From Streptomyces sp. NRRL F-525 (lineage in GTDB: Bacteria; Actinomycetota; Actinomycetes; Streptomycetales; Streptomycetaceae), in assembly GCF_000716605.1 (NCBI RefSeq), contig NZ_JNXE01000024.1, positions 87,985 through 151,984 of the forward strand: DNA of 64,000 nucleotides, written 5' to 3'. The notes beneath the pieces were generated by a model. The model was not told where the DNA came from, did not search any database, and saw nothing but the letters and a program-made list of their open reading frames with translations. Positions within the stretch are counted from its first letter, which is position 1. Each line of letters starts with the position of its first letter. The position numbers and the translations under genes are program-made. Positions 49,801-58,835 of this stretch are shown here, in pieces.

Positions 49801-50948
49801 GCAGGCACCTTCAGCGTCACCACGAATCCCTCCTCGTCCGGCCCGGCCAGCAGCGAACCGCCCAGCAGCTCGGCGCGTTCCCGCATGCCCAGCAGACCGT
49901 ATCCACCTCCCGCCCCGGTGAGTTCGCCCGGCGAACCGCCCGAGTCCCGTACGTCCAGGGTCACTTCGTGCTCGCCGTAGTCCAGCGTGAGCAGCACCTT
50001 GGCGCCCGGGGCGTGCTTGCGGACGTTCGTCAGGGCCTCCTGGGCGACCCGGCGCACGGCCTGCGAGGCCTCGGCGGGCAGCTGTCTCCGTTCACCCGTA
50101 ACGGTGACCTCGGCACGTCCCGTCGTACCGACGATCTCGGTCAGGAAGTCCTCCAGCGGGGTCATCTCGCCCCGCAGCGCGGACAGAGCCTGCCGGGTCT
50201 CCACCAGGCCGTCGCGGGCCATCCCCCGTGCCGCCACGACCCGTTCCAGGATCGTCTCCCGGTCGGCGCCCCGCTCGATCAGCAGCCTGGCCGCCTCCAG
50301 GTGCACGAGCTGGGCCGAGAGGCTGTGGGCCAGCACGTCGTGGATCTCCCGGGCGATACGGGCCCGCTCCGCCAGCGCGGCGGACTCCGCCTCGGCCGCT
50401 CTCGCCATGCGTTCCTGGGTGAGCAGCCGCTGGGCGCTGCCCCGGGCCTCGGCGTCGAGGCGGAGCGTGTATCCGGCGAGGGCCAGGCCGGCCGTCGTGA
50501 CCGCGGTGGTCAGCCAGACGTCGTTGTTGACCGCGGCGAAGGTCGCGAGGGACACCGCGGTCACCGGCACGGCGACCGCGATGGGCAGCCGCTCCAGCGA
50601 GCTGACGGCACAACCGCACCAGATGACGAGCGCCGGAACCCTGAAACCGGCTGCCTGTCCCGCGACCGCCATCCCGAGGAGCACGGCCATGAGTGCTACC
50701 GACGGCCAGAGCCTGTGGGCGAGAGTCGTGCGCCAGAACGCCCAGCCGACGACCGCCGCGAGCAGGATGCCGGCCGCGCCTGCGGCCAGGGCCCAGCCGT
50801 GGACGTGGCTGCCGGTGAGCGCGCCCCCCAGGAGCACGCCGATCACCAGCAGCCGGACGGCCCAGGCGAGCAGACGCCGGGGCCGTGAGACCCCCGCTCG
50901 GCCCAGCGCCTCCCGCGAGGGCCAGCGCGTCCAGGCGTTCTCCGTCAC
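49797..50948 (-). CDS. NarL-type sensor histidine kinase (HisKA_3)
   Basis: 383 residues from GTG 50948 (AAGGAG 5 nt upstream). About five TM segments in residues 28-165 form a membrane sensor with no large extracellular domain. The H-box is EIHDVLAHSLSAQLVHLEAA and the ATPase motif is EALTNVRKHAPGA, both typical of the HisKA_3 class; the G-box ends GYGLLGMRERAELLGG. It is translationally coupled both to the upstream membrane protein (GTGA) and to the downstream regulator. Signal unknown. Confidence 0.9.
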   Translation of the reverse strand: MTENAWTRWPSREALGRAGVSRPRRLLAWAVRLLVIGVLLGGALTGSHVHGWALAAGAAGILLAAVVGWAFWRTTLAHRLWPSVALMAVLLGMAVAGQAAGFRVPALVIWCGCAVSSLERLPIAVAVPVTAVSLATFAAVNNDVWLTTAVTTAGLALAGYTLRLDAEARGSAQRLLTQERMARAAEAESAALAERARIAREIHDVLAHSLSAQLVHLEAARLLIERGADRETILERVVAARGMARDGLVETRQALSALRGEMTPLEDFLTEIVGTTGRAEVTVTGERRQLPAEASQAVRRVAQEALTNVRKHAPGAKVLLTLDYGEHEVTLDVRDSGGSPGELTGAGGGYGLLGMRERAELLGGSLLAGPDEEGFVVTLKVPA

Positions 50949-51469
50949 ACGCGCTCCTTCCGGGCAGGCCTCGCCATGCCGAAACCGTACGCCGGGGCCG
51001 ACCCCGCCGACCCGGTGAAGGACTGGGCCCGCCAGGCCAGGACCCCGGAGCGGACCAGCAGCGTCGCCGCGAGACCGAGCATCAGGGCCGAGCTGTTCTG
51101 GTGCACGCCCACGACCGCGCCCAGGGCGATGAGTGCGACGCGCAGGGCTATTCCGACGATCCAGACGCCCCCGCTCGCCTTGGTGCTCTTGCTCCACACG
51201 GAACCGTCCGTCTCGACCCACAGCCGCGTGGTCCAGGCCCAGCCGGCTCCGGTGGCCAGCCCGATGACCAGCTCGACGGCGAGCAGGAGGGCGGACTCGG
51301 TGTGGTGGTGGGCGTCGAGTACGCCGGGGTCGCGCAGCGCCACGACGGCGAGGATCACGGGGAGGAGCCACCAGCGCCGATCGGTGTCGATCTGACGGGC
51401 GCGGAACTGCCGCACGATCACCACCGCGACGACGGCCACGATCACCAACGCGTTGACCAGCCCGGACAT
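50945..51469 (-). CDS. Membrane protein (DUF1453/CcdC-like)
   Basis: 174 residues from ATG 51469 (CGGAGG 5 nt upstream). Four to five TM segments with short loops. The N-terminus is MSGLVNALVIVAVVAVVIV, followed by RQIDTDRRWWLLPVILAVVALRDPG. It overlaps the kinase start as GTGA, so the three genes form a coupled unit; it may be an accessory sensor or stabiliser of the kinase. Family placement is by resemblance only. Confidence 0.7.
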   Translation of the reverse strand: MSGLVNALVIVAVVAVVIVRQFRARQIDTDRRWWLLPVILAVVALRDPGVLDAHHHTESALLLAVELVIGLATGAGWAWTTRLWVETDGSVWSKSTKASGGVWIVGIALRVALIALGAVVGVHQNSSALMLGLAATLLVRSGVLAWRAQSFTGSAGSAPAYGFGMARPARKERV

Positions 51470-51599
51470 CAGAGCCTCCGTGAGCGGAAGGGGATGCCGG
51501 CTGCGAGCGCTGCCGACGCCTTCGACGCTACGGAAATGCGCGGGTCGGCAGATCGGCGCCAGGGTGGATCGTGGGTGGATCCCCGCACCGCCCCGGCCT

Positions 51600-51881
51600 C
51601 CACCCACGGGTGGAGCCGGACGATGGCGGCGGGGCCGGGCTCGGGTGCGAGCCGGGTCCGGACCAGAGCCGGGCCAGAGCCGGGCCGGGCCGGGCCGGGC
51701 CCGAGCAGAGCCGGATCCAGGTCCGCCCCGAGTCCAGATCAGAACAAGGCCTGAATCAGAGCCAAGTTCGGATCAGAGCCGAGCCCGGATCAGAACCGCA
51801 TCCCGATCAAGACAGGCCCCGGATCAGAACCAGGTCCGGAACGAGGCCGGGCCCAGGTCGAACCCGGGCCCGGCTCAGTGA
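51600..51881. repeat. Degenerate tandem repeat region upstream of parE 3' end
   Basis: Between the membrane-protein start and the parE stop lies about 280 nt of short imperfect repeats. GAGCCGGGCC units pass into an 18-nt-like unit of the form cGGATCAGAaCCnnGtcC, with GATCAGA repeated several times (about 51737-51830). All frames are unusually free of stops, but composition is repetitive and no ribosome site is seen, so I do not call a gene. The rest of the gap (51470-51599) is unremarkable. Confidence 0.6.
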
Positions 51882-54002
51882 TCAGGCGTCGATCCGCGAC
51901 CGGTCCAGCGTCGCGGCCGAGCTGGAGATGAACTCCTTGCGCGGGGCCACGTCGTTGCCCATGAGCAGATCGAAGACCTGCTCGGCCGCGTCCAGGTCGG
52001 AGAGGTTGATCCGGCGCAGGGTGCGGTGACGGGGGTCCATCGTCGTCTCGGCCAGCTGGTCGGCGTCCATCTCGCCGAGACCCTTGTAGCGCTGGATGGA
52101 GTCCTTGTACCGGACGCCCTTGCTCTGGAGCTCCAGCATCTTCTCGCGCAGCTCACGGTCCGAGTACGTGTAGACGTACTTGTCCTGGCCCTTCTTGGGC
52201 TGGACCAGCTCGATGCGGTGCAGCGGCGGCACCGCGGCGAACACCCGGCCGGCCTCGACCATGGGCCGCATGTAGCGCTGGAACAGGGTCAGGAGCAGAC
52301 ACCGGATGTGGGAGCCGTCCACATCGGCGTCGGTCATCATGATGATCTTGCCGTAGCGGGCCGCGTCGATGTCGAAGGTACGGCCCGACCCCGCTCCTAT
52401 GACCTGGATGATCGCCCCGCACTCGACGTTCTTCAGCATGTCGGTGACGGACGACTTCTGGACGTTCAGGATCTTGCCGCGGATCGGCAGCAGCGCCTGG
52501 AACTCGGAGTTCCGGGCGAGCTTGGCCGTACCGAGCGCGGAGTCTCCCTCGACGATGAACAGCTCGCTGCGCTCGACGTCGTCGCTGCGGCAGTCGGCGA
52601 GCTTGGCCGGCAGCGAGGAGGACTCCAGGGCCGTCTTGCGGCGCTGCGCGTCCTTGTGCTGCCGGGCCGCGATACGCGTGCGTGCGGCGGCGACGGCCTT
52701 CTCCATGACGACGCGGGCCTGGGCGGCGGCATCACGCTTCGTCGAGGTCAGGAAGTCCTTGAGCTCCTTGGCGACCACGTTGGCGACGATCCGGCGGGCC
52801 GCCGACGTACCGAGCACCTCCTTGGTCTGGCCCTCGAACTGCGGTTCGGCGAGCCGGACGGTGACGACCGCGGTGAGGCCCTCCAGGGCGTCGTCCTTGA
52901 CGACGTCGTCCTCGGCGACGCGCAGCAGTTTCTTGGCGCGCGCCACCTCGTTCATCGTCTTGACGACGGCCTGCTCGAAGCCGGCTACGTGGGTACCGCC
53001 CTTGGGGGTGGCGATGATGTTCACGTACGACCTGAGCGTCGTGTCGTAGCCGGTCCCCCAGCGCATCGCGATGTCGACACCGAGTTCGCGGGTGACCTCG
53101 GTGGGCGTCATCTGGCCGTGGTCGTCCAGGACGGGCACCGTCTCCTTGAAGGTGCCCTGGCCCGACAGGCGCAGGACGTCGCAGACCGGCTTGTCGCTCG
53201 CCAGGTACTCGCAGAACTCGCTGATGCCGCCATCGAAGCGGAAGGACTCCTCCCCCTTGCTGCCACCCTCGCCCAGGCCGTACTCGTCGCGGACGACGAT
53301 GGTCAGCCCGGGCACCAGGAACGCGGTCTGCCGGGCCCGCTGGTGCAGGCCGTCCAGCGAGAGTTTGGCGTCCTTGAGGAAGATCTGGCGGTCGGCCCAG
53401 TAGCGCACGCGCGTGCCGGTGCGGGTCTTGGGAATCCGCTTGGTCTTGCGCAGTCCACCGGGCTCGAACGCGGCGTCCGGGCCGGCGTTCGTGAAGGAGC
53501 CCGGCACACCGCGCCGGAAGCTGATGGCGTGGGTGTTGCCGCTGCGGTCCACCTCGACGTCCAGGCGGGCGGACAGGGCGTTCACCACGGAGGCGCCCAC
53601 GCCGTGCAGACCACCGGAGGCGGCGTACGAGCCGCCGCCGAACTTGCCGCCGGCGTGCAGCTTGGTCATGACGACCTCGACACCGGAGAGGCCGGTCTTG
53701 GGCTCGACGTCGACCGGGATGCCCCGGCCGTTGTCCCGGACCTCCACCGAGGCGTCGTCGTGCAGGATGACCTCGATGTGGTCGCAGTAGCCCCCGAGGG
53801 CCTCGTCCACGGAGTTGTCGATGATCTCCCACAGACAGTGCATCAGGCCACGGCTGTCGGTGGACCCGATGTACATACCCGGGCGCTTGCGTACGGCCTC
53901 GAGCCCCTCGAGGACGAGCAGGTGCCGCGCGGTGTAGTTGGAACCGTCCCGGTCTGCTCCTGCCAGCAGCGCTGTCGACGGCACGGACGTTTCGGCGGTC
54001 AC
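51882..54002 (-). CDS. parE: DNA topoisomerase IV subunit B (ParE)
   Basis: 706 residues from GTG 54002 (AGGAG 9 nt upstream). The ATPase half is GHKL: VRKRPGMYIGSTDSRG, EIIDNSVDEALGG and DNGRGIPVDV, with GGLHGVGASVVNAL. The transducer domain and the TOPRIM domain follow (ELFIVEGDSALG; MMTDADVDGSHI), ending RYKGLGEMDADQLAETTMDP. It supplies ATP hydrolysis for decatenation with ParC at 31340. Both genes are far apart and transcribed separately, as usual in Streptomyces. Confidence 0.93.
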   Translation of the reverse strand: MTAETSVPSTALLAGADRDGSNYTARHLLVLEGLEAVRKRPGMYIGSTDSRGLMHCLWEIIDNSVDEALGGYCDHIEVILHDDASVEVRDNGRGIPVDVEPKTGLSGVEVVMTKLHAGGKFGGGSYAASGGLHGVGASVVNALSARLDVEVDRSGNTHAISFRRGVPGSFTNAGPDAAFEPGGLRKTKRIPKTRTGTRVRYWADRQIFLKDAKLSLDGLHQRARQTAFLVPGLTIVVRDEYGLGEGGSKGEESFRFDGGISEFCEYLASDKPVCDVLRLSGQGTFKETVPVLDDHGQMTPTEVTRELGVDIAMRWGTGYDTTLRSYVNIIATPKGGTHVAGFEQAVVKTMNEVARAKKLLRVAEDDVVKDDALEGLTAVVTVRLAEPQFEGQTKEVLGTSAARRIVANVVAKELKDFLTSTKRDAAAQARVVMEKAVAAARTRIAARQHKDAQRRKTALESSSLPAKLADCRSDDVERSELFIVEGDSALGTAKLARNSEFQALLPIRGKILNVQKSSVTDMLKNVECGAIIQVIGAGSGRTFDIDAARYGKIIMMTDADVDGSHIRCLLLTLFQRYMRPMVEAGRVFAAVPPLHRIELVQPKKGQDKYVYTYSDRELREKMLELQSKGVRYKDSIQRYKGLGEMDADQLAETTMDPRHRTLRRINLSDLDAAEQVFDLLMGNDVAPRKEFISSSAATLDRSRIDA

Positions 54003-54445
54003 GCGGTTCGCTCCTCGCTGAATTTCAGATGAGGCCCTTTTGGGTAAGGGCCCGGCTTCGGTTGCCGCTCAGAGGGTACCGAGGCCTGGTAGAGCCGTTG
54101 TAACGCCACCCTCGTCTCCTCATCACACTAGTCCAGGGTCGTATACCTGTTCGATCCCTCGATGGAGTGAAGTACATATCACGTTCCCTTCGGGGCATGA
54201 ACCATTTAGGCTCCGGGCACGTCCTCATGAACAACCGGCAATCCAGCCGGGTGGACCCGACCCTGACCCCACAGCGCGAACCCGTACAGACACATAGACA
54301 CGCAATACGGCACATTCGCCGCCAACCGGCAGCAGACAGCCGCCCCGGAAGAATTTTTCGAGAAAAGGCCACGAGCGGGAACGTTTTCGGCCTGGTTGGA
54401 TGTTGACCCTGGTACGACAGCTCGTCGAGCTAGAGAAGAGGCGAC
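54003..54445. other. Divergent control region parE / DUF7455
   Basis: 443 nt with no supported gene. On the minus strand TAGTGT (about 54125) preceded by TCGAAC 18 nt upstream could be a parE promoter. A small hairpin GCCCTT...AAGGGC (54036-54053) lies in the parE leader. The region has several AT-richer stretches near 54340-54400. Confidence 0.35.
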
Positions 54446-54679
54446 GTGACTACTGTTCTGACCCCCGCGAGCCCACTGACGGCCGCCGATCGCTGCGACC
54501 GCTGCGGCGCCCAGGCATACCTGCGCGTCGTCCTGCTGAGCGGCGGAGAACTGCTCTTCTGCGCCCACCACGGCCGCAAGTTCGAGCCGGAACTCAAGAA
54601 GATCGCCGCTGAGATACAGGACGAGTCGGAGCGGCTGACCTCCGCTCCAGCAGCAAGCGCTCCTGAAGAAGACCGCTGA
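54446..54679 (+). CDS. DUF7455 small zinc-ribbon-like protein
   Basis: 77 residues from GTG 54446 (AGAAGAGG upstream). The product is MTTVLTPASPLTAADRCDRCG..FCAHHGRKFEPELKK.. in outline. One CxxC (CDRC) and one CxHH (CAHH) form a single metal site. It ends in a low-complexity acidic tail. DUF7455 is widespread in actinobacteria with no known role. It is a single gene closed by a 20-bp terminator. Confidence 0.85.
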   Translation: MTTVLTPASPLTAADRCDRCGAQAYLRVVLLSGGELLFCAHHGRKFEPELKKIAAEIQDESERLTSAPAASAPEEDR

Positions 54680-54720
54680 CACATCGCGTCCACGACGAGC
54701 CAGCACCGGCCCAGGCCGGC

Positions 54721-54765
54721 GACGGGCGGCCCCGCTCCTGAACCACAGGAGCGGGGCCGCCCGTC
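54721..54765. terminator. Bidirectional terminator, 20-bp perfect stem
   Basis: Two 20-nt arms (54721-54740 and 54746-54765) are perfect inverted copies with a 5-nt loop. They lie between the DUF7455 gene and the convergent protease gene. It is the longest perfect stem in the window. Confidence 0.92.
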
Positions 54766-54820
54766 TTCGTACGCGTTCGTTCGCACCCGGCGCAGACCCG
54801 GGGATGCCGCCCAGACGCCG

Positions 54821-55678
54821 TCAGGCGCCCTTGTGCGGCCCTGGCGAGCCGCGGTGGCGGCCCAGTGTCCGCAGGACGTCCGACACCCTGGTGTAGACGC
54901 CTGGGCTCCCGGCGCGCCCGCACCCGCTGCCCCATGACACGAGCCCGATCAGCCGCCCCTGGGCGACCAGCGGCCCCCCGCTGTCCCCCTGACAGGCGTC
55001 ACGGCCTCCCTGAGCCTCTCCGGCGCAGAGCATGGACTCGGAGAGGTAGGTACCGTCGGCACCGGCCGGATAGGCCTGCTCGCATTGCGCGTCGGACAGC
55101 ACGTGCAGGCGCGCCGCGTGCAGGCTCCCCGCATAGTCGCCGCCGCCGGTGAGATCGCCCCAGCCGTAGACCGTGGCGGCCGTGCCCGCCCGGTAGGCCG
55201 TGTCACCCGCGGCCGCCATCGTGACGACCGAGCTCTGGGGCAGTGGATCGGCGAGGGTGAGCACGGCGAAGTCGCCCGCGTTGCTGCCGGGGTCGTAGTC
55301 CGGATTGACCCACACATCGCGTACGGCGATCTCCTGGCCCCGGTCCGACAGCAGGTCCGTACGGCCCGCGATGGCCTTGAGGTCGGTCGCCCGGTGCGGC
55401 GGCGCCCCCAGGACGTCGTCGCCCATGCAGTGGGCCGCGGTCAGCACGGTGGTCCGGCCCACGGCCACACCGCCACAGAACTGCCCCGCCCGGGTACCCC
55501 CGAACCGGTCACGGCTGGACAGGGCCACCGTCCAGGGGCTCACGGAGACATCGACCGGGAACCCGCCGACGACGATGCTGTCGGCGGCCACGGGGGGCGC
55601 GGAGACCAGCGGTATGGCGGACGCGGCAGCCGCCAGGACCAGCGGCCGGGTCAGCGCCCGGGCAAGGGGACGACGCAT
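54821..55678 (-). CDS. Secreted trypsin-like serine protease (S1)
   Basis: 285 residues. The signal peptide (residues 1-32) is followed by a short possible propeptide before IVVGGFPVDVSVSPWTVAL. The catalytic triad is visible: His83 in TAAHC, Asp136 in GDFAVL, Ser233 in GDSGGP. Asp227, six residues before the Ser, sits at the S1 pocket and predicts trypsin-like cleavage after Arg/Lys. Cys are paired as in trypsin. It is an extracellular protease; the role is probably nutrition or processing of development-related proteins. Confidence 0.9.
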   Translation of the reverse strand: MRRPLARALTRPLVLAAAASAIPLVSAPPVAADSIVVGGFPVDVSVSPWTVALSSRDRFGGTRAGQFCGGVAVGRTTVLTAAHCMGDDVLGAPPHRATDLKAIAGRTDLLSDRGQEIAVRDVWVNPDYDPGSNAGDFAVLTLADPLPQSSVVTMAAAGDTAYRAGTAATVYGWGDLTGGGDYAGSLHAARLHVLSDAQCEQAYPAGADGTYLSESMLCAGEAQGGRDACQGDSGGPLVAQGRLIGLVSWGSGCGRAGSPGVYTRVSDVLRTLGRHRGSPGPHKGA

Positions 55679-55753
55679 GCACGTTCCTCACTCTGGGATG
55701 GTCTTGGGAAACCCACAGTGATCCAGCGCGCCGCGCCCCGCACCCGCGGCCAG

Positions 55754-55795
55754 CACGAAGGCCCGGTCCCCCGAGGGGAAACCGGGCCTTCCGTG
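55754..55795. terminator. Terminator of hrdB
   Basis: CACGAAGGCCCGGT pairs with ACCGGGCCTTCCGTG (one bulge), 16 nt past the hrdB stop. Confidence 0.8.
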
Positions 55796-55810
55796 TCGTA
55801 CGACTACGAC

Positions 55811-57349
55811 CTAGTCGAGGTAGTCGCGCAGCACCTGCGAACGCGACGGGTGGCGCAGCTTCGACATGGTCTTGGACTCGATCTGGCGGATGCGCTCACG
55901 GGTGACCCCGTACACCTTGCCGATCTCGTCGAGGGTCTTCGGCTGACCGTCGGTGAGACCGAAGCGCATCGAGACCACACCGGCCTCGCGCTCGGACAGG
56001 GTGTCCAGGACGGAGTGCAGCTGCTCCTGGAGGAGGGTGAAGCTGACCGCGTCGGCCGGGACGACTGCTTCGGAGTCCTCGATGAGGTCACCGAACTCGC
56101 TGTCGCCGTCCTCACCCAGGGGGGTGTGCAGGGAGATGGGCTCGCGGCCGTACTTCTGGACCTCGATGACCTTCTCCGGGGTCATGTCGAGTTCCTTGGC
56201 CAGCTCCTCCGGGGTGGGCTCGCGGCCCAGGTCCTGGAGCATCTGGCGCTGCACGCGCGCGAGCTTGTTGATGACCTCGACCATGTGCACCGGGATACGG
56301 ATGGTGCGGGCCTGGTCGGCCATCGCGCGGGTGATCGCCTGACGGATCCACCAGGTGGCGTACGTGGAGAACTTGTAGCCCTTGGTGTAGTCGAACTTCT
56401 CCACCGCGCGGATGAGACCGAGGTTGCCCTCCTGGATCAGGTCCAGGAAGAGCATGCCGCGGCCGGTGTAGCGCTTGGCCAGGGAGACCACCAGACGGAG
56501 GTTGGCCTCCAGGAGGTGGTTCTTGGCTCGGCGGCCGTCCTCGGCGATGATCTCCAGCTCGCGCTTGAGCTTGGGGGCGAGCTTGTCGGCGTTGGCCAGC
56601 TTGTCCTCGGCGAACAGACCGGCCTCGATGCGCTTGGCGAGCTCGACCTCCTGCTCGGCGTTGAGGAGGGGGACCTTGCCGATCTGCTTGAGGTAGTCCT
56701 TGACGGGGTCGGCGGTGGCGCCGGCCGCGGCGACCTGCTGCGCGGGCGCGTCGTCCTCGTCCTCGTCGGAGAGCACGAACCCGGCGCTCTCGGCGCCCTC
56801 GGGCTCGTCCCCGGTCTTGCCGGGGGTCTCCTCGGTCGCCTCTTCGTCGACTACCTCGGCGTCGTCCTTCTTGGCACTGGTCTTCTTGGCCGCCGCCGTC
56901 GTCTTCTTGGCGGCGACCTTCTTGGCGACCGCCTTCTTGGCGGGCGCGGTCTTCTTGGCAGCGACCTTCTGGGCGTCGTCCTCGACGGAAGCGTCGGCGA
57001 CGGGTGCCGCCGGAGTGGCGGTGGCGGTGGCCTTCTTGGCGGTCACCGTCTTCGCGGCGACCGTCTTGGTGGCGGTGCGCTTGGCCGGACTCTTCGCTGC
57101 GACGCTCTTTCGGGTGCGCTTGGGCTCCGCGGCACTGACCATCAGCGTCACACCCTCTTCCTCGAGGATCTGGTTGAGGCTGCGCAGTACGTTCTTCCAC
57201 TGAGTGGCCGGAATCTGGTCAGCTTCGAAGGCCCGACGCACGTCATCGCCGGCGATCTGCCCCTCAGCCTTTCCCCGCTCGATGAGCGCCATGACAGAGA
57301 CGGACTCGGCGATCTCCGGCGGGAGCGTACGGGATGTGCTGGCCGACAC
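55811..57349 (-). CDS. hrdB: Principal sigma factor HrdB (RpoD)
   Basis: 512 residues from GTG 57349 (AGAGG upstream), the start used in Streptomyces ([17 protein letters not shown]). The N-terminal region is the Lys/Ala-rich low-complexity segment typical of HrdB (about 80-190). Then come region 1.2 ([16 protein letters not shown]), region 2 ([33 protein letters not shown] in 2.4), region 3, and region 4.2 ([20 protein letters not shown]). It directs RNA polymerase to housekeeping promoters and is essential. From memory the core is almost identical to S. coelicolor HrdB; only the Lys/Ala segment differs. Confidence 0.97.
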   Translation of the reverse strand: MSASTSRTLPPEIAESVSVMALIERGKAEGQIAGDDVRRAFEADQIPATQWKNVLRSLNQILEEEGVTLMVSAAEPKRTRKSVAAKSPAKRTATKTVAAKTVTAKKATATATPAAPVADASVEDDAQKVAAKKTAPAKKAVAKKVAAKKTTAAAKKTSAKKDDAEVVDEEATEETPGKTGDEPEGAESAGFVLSDEDEDDAPAQQVAAAGATADPVKDYLKQIGKVPLLNAEQEVELAKRIEAGLFAEDKLANADKLAPKLKRELEIIAEDGRRAKNHLLEANLRLVVSLAKRYTGRGMLFLDLIQEGNLGLIRAVEKFDYTKGYKFSTYATWWIRQAITRAMADQARTIRIPVHMVEVINKLARVQRQMLQDLGREPTPEELAKELDMTPEKVIEVQKYGREPISLHTPLGEDGDSEFGDLIEDSEAVVPADAVSFTLLQEQLHSVLDTLSEREAGVVSMRFGLTDGQPKTLDEIGKVYGVTRERIRQIESKTMSKLRHPSRSQVLRDYLD

Positions 57350-57466
57350 GAACAACCTCTCGGAACGATGGAAAACGGCTTCCGGCCCCGTCCGGTACGG
57401 ACAGGAGCCGACGACCGCCGACTTGGGGATGGGCCGACGGCGCGGGCTGGGGCCGGGAAGAAACAC

Positions 57467-57493
57467 AGCGCCTTGAACGGCGTCCGTATTCCC
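57467..57493 (-). promoter_or_regulatory. Possible sigma-R-type promoter of hrdB
   Basis: On the minus strand GGGAAT (57488-57493) is followed 18 nt later by GCT (57467-57469), one base off the sigma-R consensus GGAAT-N18-GTT. In S. coelicolor hrdB is known to have a sigma-R-controlled second promoter, so the assignment fits; the GCT mismatch lowers confidence. The whole 57350-57784 region otherwise holds the vegetative hrdB promoter(s), which I cannot place firmly. Confidence 0.45.
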
Positions 57494-57663
57494 TTCCGCG
57501 GCTGTCACCTCTTAGGTCATCGCACAGTGCCCGCGAGCGTTACGCCCAATCTGCGTGGCCCGAGTCACACCCCGTAAGCGTTCAAAAACGGTCAGACACG
57601 GGCAGAGGAGGGCACCCACGCCCGTGACGGGCGCTCCTCAGGGAGATTCAACACCCCGTCGCA

Positions 57664-57711
57664 CCGCCGGACCCCGCCGGATTCCCTGGAGGATCCTGCG
57701 GGGTCCGGCGG
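57664..57711. terminator. Terminator of whiH
   Basis: A perfect 14-bp stem CCGCCGGACCCCGC / GCGGGGTCCGGCGG with a 20-nt loop, 74 nt past the whiH stop. Confidence 0.8.
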
Positions 57712-57784
57712 AAGACGGGCGCCCCGGCCGGGCGCCGCCACGAGAACGCGGCACACCTCGACCGCACGGACCATCCCGTGCGCG

Positions 57785-58672
57785 TCAGTGTTCGCGCGGG
57801 GCGGGCACCACGCGCTCCACCTCGGGGTGCACGATGAGCAGCTGCCGCATGGCCGCCTCGGCCGCCGCACCGTCGCCGGCGGCGAGGGCGTCGACGATCC
57901 GGGCGTGGTGCCCCAGGGAGGCCTCGGTCGGGCGGTCACAGCCAGTGACCGGGCCGCCGGAGACCTGGAGGGCCGAGGAGACGATCCCGGAAAGGTGCTC
58001 CAGCATCCGGTTGCCCGCGACCTGGATGAGCAGCGAGTGGAACTCGGCGTCCGCGCGGGAGAAGGTCAGCGCGTCACCCTGCCCCATGGCGTGGCTCATG
58101 ATCTCGACCATGTCGGAGAGGCGCTGCTGGACGTCCTCGCGCCCGTGCCCGGCGGCGAGGCGCGCGGCGAGCGGCTCGATCGTCCAGCGCAGCTCGCTCA
58201 GCTCACGGCGCTGGTTGTCGCGCTGCGGGCCGAAGGCGCGCCATTCGATGATGTCCGGGTCGAGGAGGTTCCAGTCGCTGACGGGACGCACGCGCGTGCC
58301 GACGTTCGGGCGGGCACTGACCAGGCCCTTGGCCTCCAGGACGCGGAGCGATTCGCGGACGACGGTCCGGGATACCTCGAAACGCTGGCCGATCTCCTCG
58401 GGCACCAGCGGGCGGTCGGCGCCCAGGTCCCCGGAGACGATCATCTGACCCAGCTGCTGGACGAGTTGGCCGTGCAGCCCGCGTCCGCGGCTGCCCGCGG
58501 CACGCCGGCCCACGCGGCCCAGCTCGGGGTCGGAACCGTCCCAGGAAGGGGCTCCGAGGCGCTCGGTGACGGGCGCCTCGGCGTAGGGGTAGCGGTCGAG
58601 ATCGCCCGGGCCGGCGAGACCGGAGTCTGCGGAGCGGGCGGCGGTCATCATGGTGTGCGCAAGGGTACTCAC
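57785..58672 (-). CDS. whiH: WhiH, GntR-family sporulation regulator
   Basis: 295 residues from GTG 58672 (AAAGG 5 nt upstream), the length I recall for WhiH. After a variable front, the winged HTH is at about 75-140 (LHGQLVQQLGQMIVSGDLG; PEEIGQRFEVSRTVVRESLRVLEAKGLV). An FCD effector domain follows (DADEFHSLL-type region ADAEFHSLLIQVAGN). Immediately downstream is hrdB, the order known for whiH-hrdB. In S. coelicolor whiH is needed for sporulation septation and is expressed from a sigma-WhiG promoter; a matching -10 lies upstream. It may repress itself. Confidence 0.9.
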   Translation of the reverse strand: MSTLAHTMMTAARSADSGLAGPGDLDRYPYAEAPVTERLGAPSWDGSDPELGRVGRRAAGSRGRGLHGQLVQQLGQMIVSGDLGADRPLVPEEIGQRFEVSRTVVRESLRVLEAKGLVSARPNVGTRVRPVSDWNLLDPDIIEWRAFGPQRDNQRRELSELRWTIEPLAARLAAGHGREDVQQRLSDMVEIMSHAMGQGDALTFSRADAEFHSLLIQVAGNRMLEHLSGIVSSALQVSGGPVTGCDRPTEASLGHHARIVDALAAGDGAAAEAAMRQLLIVHPEVERVVPAPREH

Positions 58673-58764
58673 GGATCCTTTGTCGGCGCTGTCTCCAACT
58701 CCCTTGAGGTCTTTGGTGAAAAGCACACGAAAGGGTGATCGCTCACCCCGTCGCAATTGACGCC

Positions 58765-58789
58765 TTATCGGAAAGAAATGGGCTTTCTA
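58765..58789 (-). promoter_or_regulatory. Sigma-WhiG-type promoter of whiH
   Basis: On the minus strand TCCGATAA (58765-58772) matches the -10 GCCGATAA of FliA/WhiG-type sigma factors at 7 of 8 positions. TAGA (58786-58789) is a candidate -35 but at a 13-nt spacing, shorter than the usual 15-16. It lies about 93 nt upstream of whiH and fits the published sigma-WhiG dependence of this gene. Confidence 0.6.
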
Positions 58790-58835
58790 CGGGGAGTTGT
58801 GCGCAGAGCGGCACCCCAAGGGTTGCGGACGGTCG

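Noticed and set aside
51453..52029. Plus-strand frames across the repeat block
   Set aside because: Low-complexity Arg/Pro/Gly translation in every frame, no ribosome site, and they run into parE antisense.
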